DNA from: Populus alba | Taxonomy: Eukaryota; Streptophyta; Magnoliopsida; Malpighiales; Salicaceae | Assembly (NCBI RefSeq): GCF_005239225.2 | Contig: NC_133289.1 | Location: 15,236,889 to 15,300,888, forward strand | Length of the DNA: 64,000 nt | Direction: 5' to 3' | Made by a program: the position numbers and the translations under genes | Shown here: in pieces, positions 24,696 to 37,129 of the stretch | How positions within the stretch are numbered: the stretch's first letter is position 1 | How the letters are laid out: each line of letters opens with the position of its first letter | The notes under the pieces: generated by a model | Database searches by the model: none | Told to the model about the DNA's origin: nothing | The model's input: only the letters and a program-made list of their open reading frames with translations

Positions 24696-27050
24696 ACAAA
24701 CTACTGTTTAACATTTATTATTAAATAGAGTTGTTTTAAGTTCGAATCCTCCGAAGGACTTGAACTCATTTCTTTACATTTATAAATAAAGGGTTCACGA
24801 GCTCACAACCATCGGTGAAATTAAGTTGATGTTAGACCATTAATAATGATGTCATACTTTGCCCTTGTATAGGAGCGTGGATCAAACAAGTTGGTTAAAA
24901 TTTTAATTTTTTTATTTTTAAATTCAGCCTCAGTTTTAGCTTTGAAAGTAAGTTGATATTGGAGATGGGCATGGGCACAGGTTTTGGCCGTGGGATATAT
25001 AATGTTTACGATTTTATCGTTACAAATATGTATTTTTTGAATAGGGTAATTAGACTATAAAGAATATAAATTTTTATATCGGAGTTAATTATACTATAAA
25101 TATATCAAGATAAATTCAAATTTTACTAGTTAATATTTTGATGGGACAATAATGTAGGCAAATGCCTTCATCACTCGATCCTTGAAAATAATTGTCAAAC
25201 TCAACATGAGATTTAGATGTGTTGAATGAGAATTGAATTTTTAATTAAATAAGACATGTCATTGATTTAGTCAAATGTCACTCAATTTGACTGATCAAGT
25301 CATCTCTTGACAAGACAAAAAAAAAAAAAAAAAAATTCAAACATTACAGGTGATATATAACTGTCCACTTGCTTTTTTCATGCTGATTAGCCTTGTCTTA
25401 CGTTGTGAAACTCAGAGTCACGAGAGAAAGGAACTGCGTAAATTTATGTATTTTTATTACTATTTTACTATATATTCTGACAGCATGGAGGGGGCGGAAT
25501 GAAAATACTAAAATGATAGTAGTATTTTTTTTTTATTAAAGGATGATTATTTGAAAATAAATTAAAATAATTTTTTTTAAAAAGTTTTTTTTAAAATTTT
25601 TTAATATTAACATATCAAAACCATTAGAAAGCATTAAAAAAATATATCAATTTAATATTTTTTTTCATTCCAAAAATATTTTTAAAAATCACTTAAATGC
25701 TAGAGTATAAGTTTTTGCCAAACACTCTTGATTAAAAAAAATTCTTAGATATCTTACTAGATGTGGACCCGCACAACGTTGTGGGTATGCATTTCCCTTA
25801 TAAAAAACAATGTCTAGGTGCATTTTAAAGAAATAATAAGAATAATAAAAAAAAAACCAATGACTTGGGTTATAGCCCTGACCAAGTCTAATAAGTTAAT
25901 TTTATTTTAATTAGATGATAAAAAATAAGCAATGATTGTAAACAGATAAAATTAAAAAGATTGATCACAATAACTTAGAAAAAAACCTTGTGGAAGCATA
26001 AAATTGGATAAAAAAAGAATGATAAAAAGGGATTGGGTCAACCCAAGGTAGTGTGATAGACATGTAATCAGGTTAATAAGAAGCAAACCAACCTGAATTA
26101 TCTCGCAAAACTTATGATTCTGGTCATAAGATGAAGATTACTTGAAAAAAAAGAAATTGAAGAAAATCGAAAGCCATTTTTTAAAAAAATAATATTGAAT
26201 GATGAAATCAGAAAAAATAAATAAATTCCAATAGGGTAAAAAAAAAAACAATTACAAGAATAAGGATAAAAATCAATATAACGAATACATTAGAGGGCAA
26301 CCACAAAATTTTGATTGAATGTGAAATTGAAAAGAAATATAACTTTAACAATATGACAAAAAAATCAAAAGAATAAGGACTAAATTGAGAAAACTAATAT
26401 ACCATGAATTTAGATTGAGAGATGAAGTTGAAAACCAATAAAAATTGAATAAAAAGGCTAAGAAAAAAAAATTAAAAAACCAAAAGAATAAGGATCAAAG
26501 TGGAAAAAACAACATATGACGACTTGAGATAAAATGATAAAATTTTTAAAAAAATTAATACATTACAAAAAAGTTAAAGATAAAAATTAAATTTCAAAAG
26601 AAAAACATAATATCCAAAACAAAACAAATTAAAAGGTTGCTTAAAAGATTTGAAAGGCAAGCCATGAAATTAAAGAGAAAGAAGAAGAAAAAAGACAATT
26701 AGCACCAAACCAGAGGTCCATTTAGGACACCTCCTAGACAGGGACAAAGGGTCCGCTGAGAAGATTCAAAAGCCACATTGGAAGCTGTCGTTTGTTCTCA
26801 TAGTGACATTGGATGTACTGTCCAAAGACCGCGACATTTCTTCATCCGCTAACACCTGCAATGCACACTATTCATAAAAAAACCAAAAAGACTTTAATAC
26901 CCCTATTAATTAGCCCAATTGTTTATGGGTTGGGGGAAGAAATTGTAAATTCACTGTTACAATCGATGGTGAATATAAGTTTAAAGCTACCGTAAAAACA
27001 CTGATCCTTTTCTTTTTAGTTTATTTTGTTATTTGTTATATTAGCCATTA
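22551..27050. other. AT-rich intergenic DNA with dispersed repeats, no gene seen
   Basis: A (TA)n run lies at 24660-24691. 25500-25740 matches in style the non-coding repeat at 47610-47830 (atcaaaacc/aataa, then attaaaaaaatat, then tttttaaaaatcac words). 25860-26640 holds degenerate units related to the array at 18740-19560. The frame at 23656-23973 is T- and C-rich, without a recognisable domain. Confidence 0.55.
24660..24691. repeat. (TA)n microsatellite
   Basis: A pure alternating TA run of about 16 units. Confidence 0.97.
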
Positions 27051-27250
27051 ATTTTTTTTTTTTGGTAACCTACGGTGTTCGGGCCAGCTTACGCGCACCA
27101 CGATTAATTCCCGGACCTACTGAACATCCTGCAAGCCTAGTAAACAAGTAAGGCACCGCAGGGGATGACAGACTGATTCACAAAGAGGATCGAACTCGGG
27201 ACAGTCGTAAGGCAAACCTTGCAGTTGACCATTGAGCTAAACCTTAAAGT
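27051..27250 (-). mobile_element. Au-type SINE
   Basis: Read on the - strand, the head carries an A box (tagctcaatggtca, 27226-27239) and a B box (gagttcgatcc, 27186-27196), the internal promoter of RNA polymerase III in tRNA-derived SINEs. The 3' part includes the phrases actaggcttgcaggat, gggaattaatcgtggtgcgc and gtaagctggcccgaacacc, then ggttacc and a poly-A tail (27052-27063 as T on the + strand). These 3' phrases are those I remember from the plant Au SINE family. It is about 190 bp and nearly complete; target duplications are not obvious. Confidence 0.85.
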
Positions 27251-29586
27251 GCAACCATCATTTTTTTCTTTTATATATCCATCATCGGTTTATCTTCCTA
27301 TTCGCTGCACTTTATTTTTGATAATTTATATATTCGCTATCTTTAATATATGGTGTAAATACGTCATTTCTGTTTTGTTTTTTTTTTTTTTTCAAAATTT
27401 TGGCTGATCATATATTACGACACTGCAAAACGACTTCGCCGGCCACTTTGAAGATTCTAAGTATCTTTTAATATATGTTTATCACTTTAACCATTTTTAT
27501 TCTTCAACCTCTAATATTCCACTGTAGATTAGGAAAGTGCTATCTTTCATCCACCACTTTTCTATTAATTTTTTTTTAAATCCCTTTAATTTTTAAAATT
27601 TAGTTTTACTTATTTTTTTAATCTTTAAATTTCAGAAAAAAAAATATTAAAAAGTTGTGAAAGAGAGAATTGTTAGACTATCCACATTCAAGTCATGATT
27701 TTATTTTTTTTAGTTTTACCGAATTTCATTTGATAAAAAAAGTTTTATCAATGTATTTATTTATTTTTTGTTGCTGAAAAATATGGATCGGTTTCATTGA
27801 GAATTTTTTTTTCAAGTATGATTTTGTGTTTTTAAACATATTTTGAGTGTGATGTAGTGATTTATTAAGGTGTTATGAATATTTAATAGATATTTTTAAT
27901 TGATAATTTATTAAAAAAATTAATTTTTAAGTTTAAATAACTCCAACCTAATTTTTCAGCTACCTTTCATGCAATTGGAATCTCGACAAGTATGTAAAAC
28001 ATCATTTGCTATTATTTTATTTTAAAAATGGCAGATGACATAATTAAATAAAGAAAAAAAGATGGGCCACACGTCTAGGCTTATTTCCAATGGGCTAGGC
28101 ACATTATGCCATCCAACCAGCGCTCTTGACCTATTTTTAGTTTATTTTATTTTTTCTTGAAATTTAAATTCGTTTAAAAGTAATTAATTTAAAATAGATT
28201 AGATATATCATTTTATTTAGTTTTGAAATTATTTAGTATTATATTCTAAATGTTATTTATGAAATGCCATTTGATTTTTATTTTATTTTTGAATAAAATT
28301 AAAACAATGTTTTTTGTAACATTAATAAATGTTTTTTTATATAGAGCCTAACATGAATTAATTTTTAAAATTTTATTTGATTGATTTCATGTGATTATGT
28401 ATTTTATTTATCATGTTATTAAATAATTTTTTTTAAAAAAATATAATTATTAAATTCAGTTGAATCCATGACTTGAATTGTAAGCTTGGTGGATTAATAT
28501 GAGATGATTTATGCTATTATCAATAAATTCTTTTAACTTCAATTTCATGTTCATGATTATTTTTTATTTTTCAAAAAAACATGTTAGCAATATCAAAATA
28601 TTTATTATTATTATTTTTTAAGTTCAAAAACATTTTGTTGCGTGAGCTAATTATATATAGTGTCAAACTAAACAACAATTCCATTTTTTAACCAAATAAA
28701 AGGATTTATTTTAATTTAAAAATATTAAATATAGCATTATTTTGGAAGAAACTTTCCTTAGAAAAAAGCCCACAATTTGAAGTTTGTTGATCAAATACCA
28801 TTGCCATGTCCTCAAAGACTGGAAAAATTAAAATAAAAAGAATTTCGGAGAAAAAGTACTTAATTGATAGTTTTGAAACCATTGATATATTCAAATAAAA
28901 ATATAATAAGATTAACACATACTCCAGAAATTAAAATGAAAAGTTGATATACTTACAGTGCAATTATCCTCTATCTGACAGTTCTTTTTTTTGGTTACAG
29001 ATTTACTTGAAGTTTAATACATGGAGTACAACTCAGCAAATGATACTCTCCTTAACTTGACTGAGATAGATTTTCGCATTAATTTTCTGAAAGATGAAAA
29101 GAAATGTATTTGCATAGCTCTGGTAAGAATTTACCAAAGGTATGCGTAGAACAAGAAAATACAATAATGCTGAAGCTAAGGATGCTAGCCCAGCGATAAA
29201 AGTTTTCCGATAAAAGTCTAGAAAACAGAGTTTAGAATTCTAACTTGGGATTGTAGGAATAATAATGATTTAAAGTATTTTTCATTTAAAAAATATCATT
29301 TTAAAATAATTTCTTGATTCAACCAATCGACATGTTGTAGACTGTTTTATTGGACTCGAGGGTTTGTAAAATCTATGGAAGAAAACCAAATCCAAAAGCC
29401 TGCCCAAGTATAGTTTACTCGTAATTATTAATGTTTTTTAAATAGAAAAGGATGAAATATTCCTAACTTTCAAAGGGATTAATTGCCTTAACTTCAAAAA
29501 ACCGTCCCATGGTTAAATTCCGTCTGTTCACACATTTCCAAAACATGTCATGAAGGGGTTCGGAGCCTTCCAAGCACCGCAATATT

Positions 29587-29588
<2 letters not shown>
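27251..29588. other. AT-rich intergenic DNA, no gene seen
   Basis: 27560-27960 resembles the dispersed repeat at 14640-14960. 28430-28510 is one tail unit of the family seen near 8310 and 15400 (attaaattcagttgaatccatgac). No coding signal is present. Confidence 0.5.

Positions 29589-29589
<1 letters not shown>

Positions 29590-29637
<48 letters not shown>
29590..29637. repeat. (TA)n microsatellite
   Basis: About 24 pure TA units. The Tyr-Ile run in the opposite-strand frame 29463-29729 is this repeat translated. Confidence 0.98.
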
Positions 29638-29640
<3 letters not shown>

Positions 29641-30985
29641 TGTCCAAAACGAAAGTGGTGGGGGCAGGCGGCCATACAAAACACATGAAAGACAACACAT
29701 GTCTTGTAAAAGATCACGTCAGTTAGCACCTCGGATTAATTTTGTAATGACAAGCCTTCCTCGAAGTGACATACATTAGCCTTCAAACATGGAAGGTTTG
29801 CATGGTTGGATATATTATGTTCTTGTCTTTGAGATGTGATGATTAGACCCAACTTCTCATTTGCTTGTTAGTTGCTTGCTAGTTTGTTTTGTTCAGTTGT
29901 TTAGTAATTAGATTAGCACACTCATCCATCGTAATGTAACAAAAAGACAAGCAACAATGAAGAAAGAAAAAACACCATCTCGAAGTCTTTTTTGTGCTTG
30001 TGAGAGAATTTTATGTGCATCCCCACTTATCTCAGTGGTGACAAGCCTGCTTCCAATAGGACGACGTGTCAATTTCAAGGGTCAACTTGGATTGCTTTTC
30101 TGTCTGCCATATAACACAAACCATATTTTCCAAGATCCTGGGTTTTCCATATCATTTCATACTCTTTCTCCCGTCTGAATCAAATTGAAAATAAGAAAAA
30201 CTCGATCTAGTTGCCCAGTGGCTAGGTCGATTTGATGATGCATCAGGCATTCATTCTGTACGTAACTGCAATATTTTAATTATTTTACAATTTCTTTTTT
30301 AATACGCATATGGTCTTTTTTTTTTTTGTGGGTTCATATTTAAGATTTTATTTAAGGAATTTTCTTTTTCATTGGTGAGTTGTGATTTATGGATAGAGAT
30401 TTTTTATTTTTTATGTTTTAAAATTTTTAATCAAGATGTGATTTTATGGGTGATTAATTTCCAATAATGATTTATTTTTTAAAAATGAAATCAAGTGGTT
30501 ATCCATATATATAGTGCAAAAGCTCTCCATTTTATATGATTTTATTAATTTTCAATAATGTTTTTTATTTTTTTAAAATTCATTACAACATAATCAAATT
30601 TTAAGTGCCTTTGTTTGATAAAATATTTAGGTAAAAGATAAAAAAACATTTTCATGTGCTCGGTTACTATCAAGATGCATGGATTCTCATGCTCAGGCTG
30701 GGTGTTCGCCGATAGCAAGGCGCATGCCACTCGTCTAATACTGGGTATGTTGCCTAGCACCCATGTCATAATTTATTTTCGAGTTATTTTCTAAATTTAT
30801 TTTTTTCTTTTCCAAAACAAAAATTAAAAAAATAAAATAAAGACTGACGACATAGAGAAAGCAGACTGAGGAGGATCTCAAACATATGGTAAAATCAAGT
30901 TGCAATTTTGGATGAAATTTGAAGTTTAATTATACCCTATTATAACCAAAATTAAAGAAACAATGCAGATTCAAAGTTAAATGAC
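29638..30985. other. Intergenic DNA, no gene supported
   Basis: The + frame at 29957-30178 (73 codons) has balanced composition but no domain that I recognise, and no promoter or splice support. Near 29870-29900 there is a gcttgttagttgcttgctag phrase reminiscent of LTR tails, but no partner or primer-binding site was found. Confidence 0.45.
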
Positions 30986-30989
30986 ATGA

Positions 30990-31830
30990 TCAAAAGATTG
31001 ATATTTTATCTCAAGTGCAGGAATGTCAAAGTAATAAATAACCCGGCAAGACCGAGGTCGAACCACAAGGAAGTGAAATATATAAAATTATAAACAATAA
31101 ATGAAAAAGAGTTGAAGAGAACTTTTGAGATATGATATTAATGTAAGTATTAAGAAAAGATAAAAGCAATTGTCAAGGTTTTGGGAAATATTGATTTGAT
31201 GACTAATTGTTGAGTGGGTGGCCACCTCTTTACATGATAACAATCCTTATTTTCTTGTCTGCAGAAAACGTGATTGCTAACATCATAATTTGAACATATA
31301 GTCTTCATGAAAGTTCTGGGAAATTGTCTCAACTTTTCAAAAAACTAAGAATGAGGTCATTTGGACTACCAGAACTCGAGATATGGGCTAAACACTAAAC
31401 AGTGTCTGGGCTGCAAGACATATTCAAACTTCTCTTTTGATGCTAAGATTTGGACTTCCAAATGGCATAATTGAGTCTTGGACTCTCATGAATGTTTTAG
31501 GCCTATGTCTTAACTTTCTAGCCATATAAACCAAACTGAAATCCAAGTTCTACAACTCCAGTTATGATCTAATAATCGAATGGTGTTCCAGTTTGGACTA
31601 AACCATAATCTGTTTTCTAAGCTTAGCCCTCTCTTTGTTTTCTCAATTTCAGTAGTTAAACTCATCAATCAATCATTTGATTTATGTGATCGGCCTGCAT
31701 TTAAGATGAATATTTACCATAAATTAAAGGTATTTTATATTATTAGACATGTTATTATAAAACATGCTCTATTTAAGGAGTTATTGATACTTCACGTGCA
31801 AAATGATGGTATAAAACCTTGATAAAAATG
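30990..31830. mobile_element. Diverged relative of the 1.6-kb element at 37612-39209
   Basis: ccgaggtcgaaccacaaggaag (31052-31073) is the counterpart of ggggtcgatcccacgaggaagg near 37699-37720 and lies near the left end in both. Both contain further right a run of phrases of the type agctc/ctccagatat.. and ccaaatt/ccaaactg in non-coding, unique-looking DNA. Ends and target duplication are not recognisable here. It has no coding capacity. Confidence 0.4.
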
Positions 31831-33334
31831 CACTTTTAAGTACTAATAATTAAATTAAATGATTATTAGACGAATCTACATAGATATTAAGTCCAAGGGC
31901 TACCATGCCCAAGCCCAATGTGCTTGGGTCAAGGCAGCGTGCGTGGACCCATTTTCACTTATATGCTCAGGTACCTTGCTCAAGCCCAACACTCTCTTGA
32001 GATTTTTTTCAAGACCCTACATAGGTCTTTCAGTATTTTATACTGATCCAATATGTATTATTTTGAGTATAATACAACTCAAAATATCACAAGGATGGAA
32101 TTATACTTTAACCTCTCCTCTCAACAAAAAGATAAGACTCATGGGTTGTAAATACACAATGAATCCTTCAAACTCCAAGTTCACAAACTCTTCATTCTTA
32201 ACTTTTTTAACATATATATTTTCAGAGTCTATATCTCTAAAATATCATTAAATTTTCTCTATCTAAAAAGATACTTACTATAGCATCTGAGAGTCTTCAA
32301 ATCTACAAAAGAGGATCTTTTGCAAGTATCAACCACCAGCCACCTTGGTTTACTAGGTACCAGACACCAACTACCTTGGCTAGGGAGAATAGATTAGATT
32401 GTTAGAACAAATAAATTAACTAGTTATCTAACACATAAATCTTGATCCAAAGCTAGTTGAATTTTTTAGGACCTCATCATTGACGTCGTTTACGGGTAAC
32501 TGATAAAAATATTCATTAGTCTCTAAAACTTGTTTTTGACATTTCTAGGCCATTCTATGTCATATAATCAAGAGATACCTAAGTGAGGACGTGGGATAAA
32601 TCTACTCATTATCGTGGACATTTATATTGAATTGGACCTTCAACAATTCGCTAGTTAAGTGTAACTTCTTACTTAAGCTATGTTGGCAACCCAAGGATAA
32701 AATGAGACCTTGTCACCTTAATAAGTCTTAACACAATCAGCAACACACAACACCTTAAGGTTGCGACCACCAACTGCACCAGGAACCAACAAATGATTAC
32801 AATACTCAGAGGAAACTAGGTAGAGTGACATTTATAAGAGTCCTTCAAGGGGTTACTTTCATCAATGATACCCATGACTAAGCTAATAATCTAAACACAC
32901 ATACTAGTTATAGTGAGATGGACACCAGTTACCGAACCATCATTCCATGCCAAAATCCTTGGCTCCTAGGAGCTTAATAAATAAAGGACTAAGAGACAGT
33001 TTGTACATAAGCATACCTAGGAGAATGACTACAACCCTATCATTGGAGAGTTTCTCCTTTATCCAAATAAGTATTGAATACTCGACTTCCTAAGGATTAT
33101 ATTTCATAAAAATAAGTTTGGAAAATTATGATTGATTGGTCGATCCAAGGGAGCACATATAGAATGTGTATGGTAGTTTATAGTTGGTCATCTAGTATAG
33201 TGATTCAATGTGCAAAATTTGAACACTTAACTCCCTAAAGACTATATTTCTAGGGGTTTGCGTGTGCATGATACAATAATTTAGAGCCAAGCTCTATTAA
33301 AGGGTTCAATGATCTTTATGCAAAGCCAGTGGCA

Positions 33335-33720
33335 TGCTTCAACATTAACATACCTACCAAGGAAAGCTTCACAGAGCTATTTGGTGTTATCCAACAAGAG
33401 GGCGAGTCTACATAAGCATATTTGAAGAGGTTCAATGAAGAGATGCTCAATGTGAAAGAATTACTTGAGCTAGTAACCTCGAACACCTTGAAAAGAGGGG
33501 GGGGGTAAATGAAGATGCCTTTTAGATAAAACTTTATGCCTTACCAGACAAAAGCTTGCTCAAGGTGAAACAAGTCATGGAAAATCATATGTAAGTGGAA
33601 GAGATCAGTTTGCTATGAAATGGGTCTTCTTGTTTTTACAAGGATAACCAACATGAAAGACTTTCCAAGTGAAATCATTCTCCTAGTAAAAATGAAAGAT
33701 CAAAGAAGAACTATGAGGGA
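33335..33720 (+). pseudogene. Ty3/gypsy gag remnant
   Basis: The + strand frame around 33348-33475 reads as retrotransposon gag: a PTKESFTELFGVIQQEGES stretch, then AYLKRFNEEMLNVKELLE, and after a frame change LYALPDKSLLKVKQVMENH. In-frame stops (for example TAA within tctacataagca near 33410) and frameshifts near a G9 run at about 33500 make it non-functional. No nucleic-acid-binding knuckle is preserved. Confidence 0.75.
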
Positions 33721-34214
33721 TCAACCCATAAGCGTTTGTATATCCTAAGGATTTATAATTCCCTTGAATTAAAATAAGATCATCCATTTAGAGTTATTAG
33801 GATAGTAAAAACAAACCCATTGGCACAACCTTCAAGACATGTTCCTTTTGAGAACCTCTATCATATTTATCACTCAAATCACCTCAAGATGCATAATCCT
33901 CAATAAGAATGCAAATTTATTTTTGAAATAAAAATAATGTATCTTTAACATACATTTCCTATCTTTTTGCATAACCCTCAATAGGAATGCAAATTTATTT
34001 TTGAAATACAAATAAAATATCTTTGACATACATTTCCTATCTACCGATCTTCAGTGAGGGCTTCCGAAAACATTTAAAGGAAGGGGTTGACTTGGTCTTT
34101 TTTGTGCAATAACACCACTCTCTTTAAAAAGGATTGACTTGGTCTTTCTATAGCAATATACCTACAATCTTTAAGGGATGAATATGAGGTCTCTCTATTA
34201 CAATAACATCATTC

Positions 34215-34480
34215 TATAGGTGATGGTTTCTTGTCTTTCACCAACTCACCAGGGGTTGATTTTCGATCCCCCTCTTAATTTTACAATCTCGAACTGACAC
34301 CTGCTCCAGGTGATGCCTAAAGGCCTCTCGCCAATTCACTAGGGGTTGATCTTAGATCCCCTATTCTCAAGTACAATCTTAGACTTGCACATTCTCTAGG
34401 TGATGTCAAAGTGCATTTCACCAATTCATTGGGGATTGATATTGGATCTTTTAGTATTCTATTATAGTCTCAGACTAGCA
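34215..34480. repeat. 90-bp tandem repeat, three units
   Basis: caccaactcaccaggggttg (34239), cgccaattcactaggggttg (34329) and caccaattcattggggattg (34419) lie exactly 90 bp apart, each followed by a gatccc/gatctt word and preceded by aggtgat words. More diverged material continues to about 34900 with actctcta.tgg and cccacac/ccccata words. Confidence 0.85.
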
Positions 34481-34974
34481 TGACTATTTAATGAGGCTCC
34501 TAGGTTTTATATTATCTCTAGAAACGATCTTAGATCTCCCACTCTTATGTATAACCACTCTCTAATAGGAGGCTCCCATACCCCATTACATCACAAGAAA
34601 GGCCATAAGCAACCCACTCTAAAAAAACAACCACTCTCTAGTGGAGGGGTCCCACACCCTTTAACAATACTAGGAAAGTCACATACCTCCCACACTTTCT
34701 AGTGTGGGGTCCTAAGCCCCCACATCATCATATGAAAGGCTACAAACCTCATTCTTTTTGGTGAGATCTTTCTCCAATTAAGGACTTTACTACTCTATGC
34801 CATTCTACAAAGGTTACATACATCCCATACTCCATTGACCCCTCTTCAATAGGGGAGTTGTCACGCCCCATACCATCCTAGAGAGGTCACATACCTCATA
34901 CACTCTAATATGACCACTTTTTAAGGGATAAATTTTATCTTCCTAGTGTAATTGCACCACCTTCCATAGGTCCA

Positions 34975-35370
34975 TCCCCTCTATTTTTTAGAAAATTTTC
35001 TAAGTATGAGTGTCAACATCCACTAAGAAATATTTCCAAGTATGGGCTCTTTATCCATAGGTTTTGCTTCCTCCTCTAATAAAGTTTTCTTAGTATAGGC
35101 ATTGACATGGGTTCATCCCCTTAGCCACTTAATTTTTTTTTTCTAAGTTTGAATATTGACATGTGTCTGTCTCCTAGCCATTTAGAAATTTTTCTAAGTA
35201 TGGGCTCTTCCTCCACCCCATAAATTTTTTTCTAAGTATGATTGATATGGATCCATCCTCTTAACCACTTAGAAACTTTCCAAGTATCGGCTCACCCTTC
35301 ATGGGTTCTCCTCAGCCTCTTGGAAATTTTCAAGGTATGGGTTCCTTTATGGTTCCCTTATATATACTTA
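34975..35370. repeat. Degenerate array with a tttctaagtatggg core
   Basis: Core words lie near 34990, 35025, 35085, 35140, 35190, 35228, 35275 and 35325, alternating between a gggctctt-type and a ttgacatgggttcatcc-type follow-up. The unit is therefore probably a dimer of about 90-100 bp. The frame at 35242-35478 is a by-product. Confidence 0.65.
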
Positions 35371-35704
35371 GATATTACTTGTTCAACCATGGTGCATGTC
35401 TTTACACACACAAGCTCTCGTTATATTACTGAGGGTTTTCATCCATCTTCTCATACGAAGAAAACTCAACAAAATTAATCATGCTAGGATTTTTTACAAG
35501 TCATTGTGTATCAATATCATAAAGACTTGAGAGGTTATTGATAAACTTAAATTTAACGGGTCTAAAAAACCTTTTAAAAGACCTAAAAAACTCAAAAAAT
35601 CCCCATGAGATTAGGTTACCATACCCGAGCCCAATTACTACCGAGGTACATGGGCTCGGGCTTGGTAGCCCAAAAAACCCCAAAATATGGGTTGGAATGT
35701 GCAA

Positions 35705-36110
35705 TTAATTTTTAATGGCCTTTGTTTAATAAAAAAATTACTCAAATAAATGCTATGATAGATATACATTGTAATAATTGGTATTACTATATGGTAGTCA
35801 CTTTGTATATCTTTACCAACATTCGAAATAAAAATCATTGGAAAAACCAAATTTGAGACCCCGTTTTTGTATCAAATTGGTAAATTAAACCCTATGCATA
35901 TAATTTGACAAATTCAACCATGTGGCACTTCCCAAAACCGAAAGAAGGGAGTACAGGTTGGCCAATTCAGAAAATCTAAGTCTTCGCCGCCAACTTAATT
36001 CCTAATCGATAAATTTGGAAACCAATCCTAAGACTGCCACCATCAATCCATATGTCAGCCTAGAAGAAAATAGATCTGTCATCACCCGGTTATTCGGTCG
36101 GATCCTTAGC
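35705..36110. other. Intergenic DNA between gypsy relic and LINE fragment
   Basis: Nothing recognisable. It may include the rest of the gypsy 3' LTR, but I could not align it. Confidence 0.4.
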
Positions 36111-36119
36111 TTTTAGTGT

Positions 36120-36900
36120 TGTACCGCTTTAATCAAACATTCTTTGCCAGCCTATTCCTTGTACGGGATAGTAATGGTTTCCATGTAGGTGATAGTTTTT
36201 TGAACCTCATGTCTCCTAGACATGGCCTTTTAGCAACCGGTGTAGTAAACAACTCAGAATAGAAAGAAACAATAGCTTCCTTTATATCTGTAGGAGTAAA
36301 AAAGTGTGGTACCTTTATATTTAATCTGAGTAATGGTGATCCTAGACCGTCTGATGTTTGTAGCAAGGTGAAAAACCTAGTGTTCCTGTCCCCAAGCCTG
36401 CACCAGGTTTGTCTTGATTTCTGCCTCCATATTGCCTCAACATTTTTCCTAATAGACTGCTGATCTGATACTACATTTTGAAGCATGGAGGGTTCTGACT
36501 GAGTCAGAACTTTATTTTCTCCCTCTGATCCCAAAGCCTTCAGTCCTGACTGAATATCCGCCAATATGGTGTCTTGATTGCCATTAACAATTTTATTCCA
36601 ATGTCGGAATTTTTTGGCCAAGTAACTGATTTTCCTGCTCAAGCTGAAGTGCCCTGGGAATAATTCACAAGCTTCCTTCCAAAAATCTTCCAGGTCCTAC
36701 ATAAAACTAAGGTGAGATTTCCAGTAGTTGAAGAATTGGGATGGCTTCCATCCCCAATCCTGTGTACACTCTCCCAAAATCATCTGACAATGGTCTGATA
36801 ATCCTCTAGGAAAGTGAGTCAAAGTCATATTCGGGAAGTGCAAGTGACAAAGAGCGGAGGCTCTATCAATACGGCCCCATCGATTTATTGAATGAGGAGA
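36120..36900 (-). pseudogene. LINE (L1-type non-LTR retrotransposon) ORF2 fragment
   Basis: On the - strand the sequence goes from the end of the AP endonuclease (INRWGRIDRASALCHLHFPN, then SDHCQMIL near 36790) into the linker before reverse transcriptase. The linker (36133-36642) contains IWRQKSRQTWCRLGDRNTRF and a PTDIKEAIVSFYSELF stretch, both standard for plant L1 elements. A stop interrupts the join near 36700, and the fragment ends before the RT catalytic motifs. It is therefore an inactive internal piece with neither end. Confidence 0.82.
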
Positions 36901-37129
36901 GTGAATGAAAATGAGGTTTCTTCCCTTTCTATTTTCCTAAAAACTTCAACATAGGATGTAGAGCTTTGAGAGGGCAGGTGTGAATCCCACATCAACTTTA
37001 TTTATTTTCATAATTTTTGAAAATGACTTTATTTTTTTTTTTAAAAGGGTAGATTATTCTAATGGTATATTGAGTGTTTTTCATTTATTCTTTTGGATTA
37101 GGAAATTAACGTTTGAAACTAAATCTGCT

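Larger units (their letters stand above)
31860..35700 (+). mobile_element. Decayed Ty3/gypsy element lacking pol
   Basis: In order on the + strand are: a possible 5' LTR ending near 32400, whose tail has the gcatctgagagtcttcaaat and gaggatcttttgcaagtatc phrases typical of gypsy LTR tails; a leader with gacgtcgtttacgggtaac at about 32483, a worn form of the common gypsy motif; a gag remnant at 33335-33720; tandem arrays at 34215-35370; and a patch (ttaccatacccgagcccaat, 35614-35633) similar to ctaccatgcccaagcccaat near 31900, which may be the two LTRs. No protease, RT or integrase is seen. The gag-then-tandem-arrays order suggests a Tat-type 3' region, but this is inferred. Confidence 0.6.

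Noticed and set aside
27180..27243. tRNA gene on the - strand (A and B boxes)
   Set aside because: The boxes are followed by an Au SINE body and poly-A, and no cloverleaf with a paired acceptor stem is apparent.
29463..29729. Opposite-strand protein with a Tyr-Ile run
   Set aside because: The run is the (TA)n microsatellite translated; the rest has no family features.
29957..30178. 73-codon + strand frame after a possible LTR tail
   Set aside because: No primer-binding site, partner LTR or retroviral-type domain was found nearby, and the peptide is unrecognised.
31859..32251. 130-codon + strand frame
   Set aside because: It coincides with the presumed gypsy 5' LTR and shows no family similarity.
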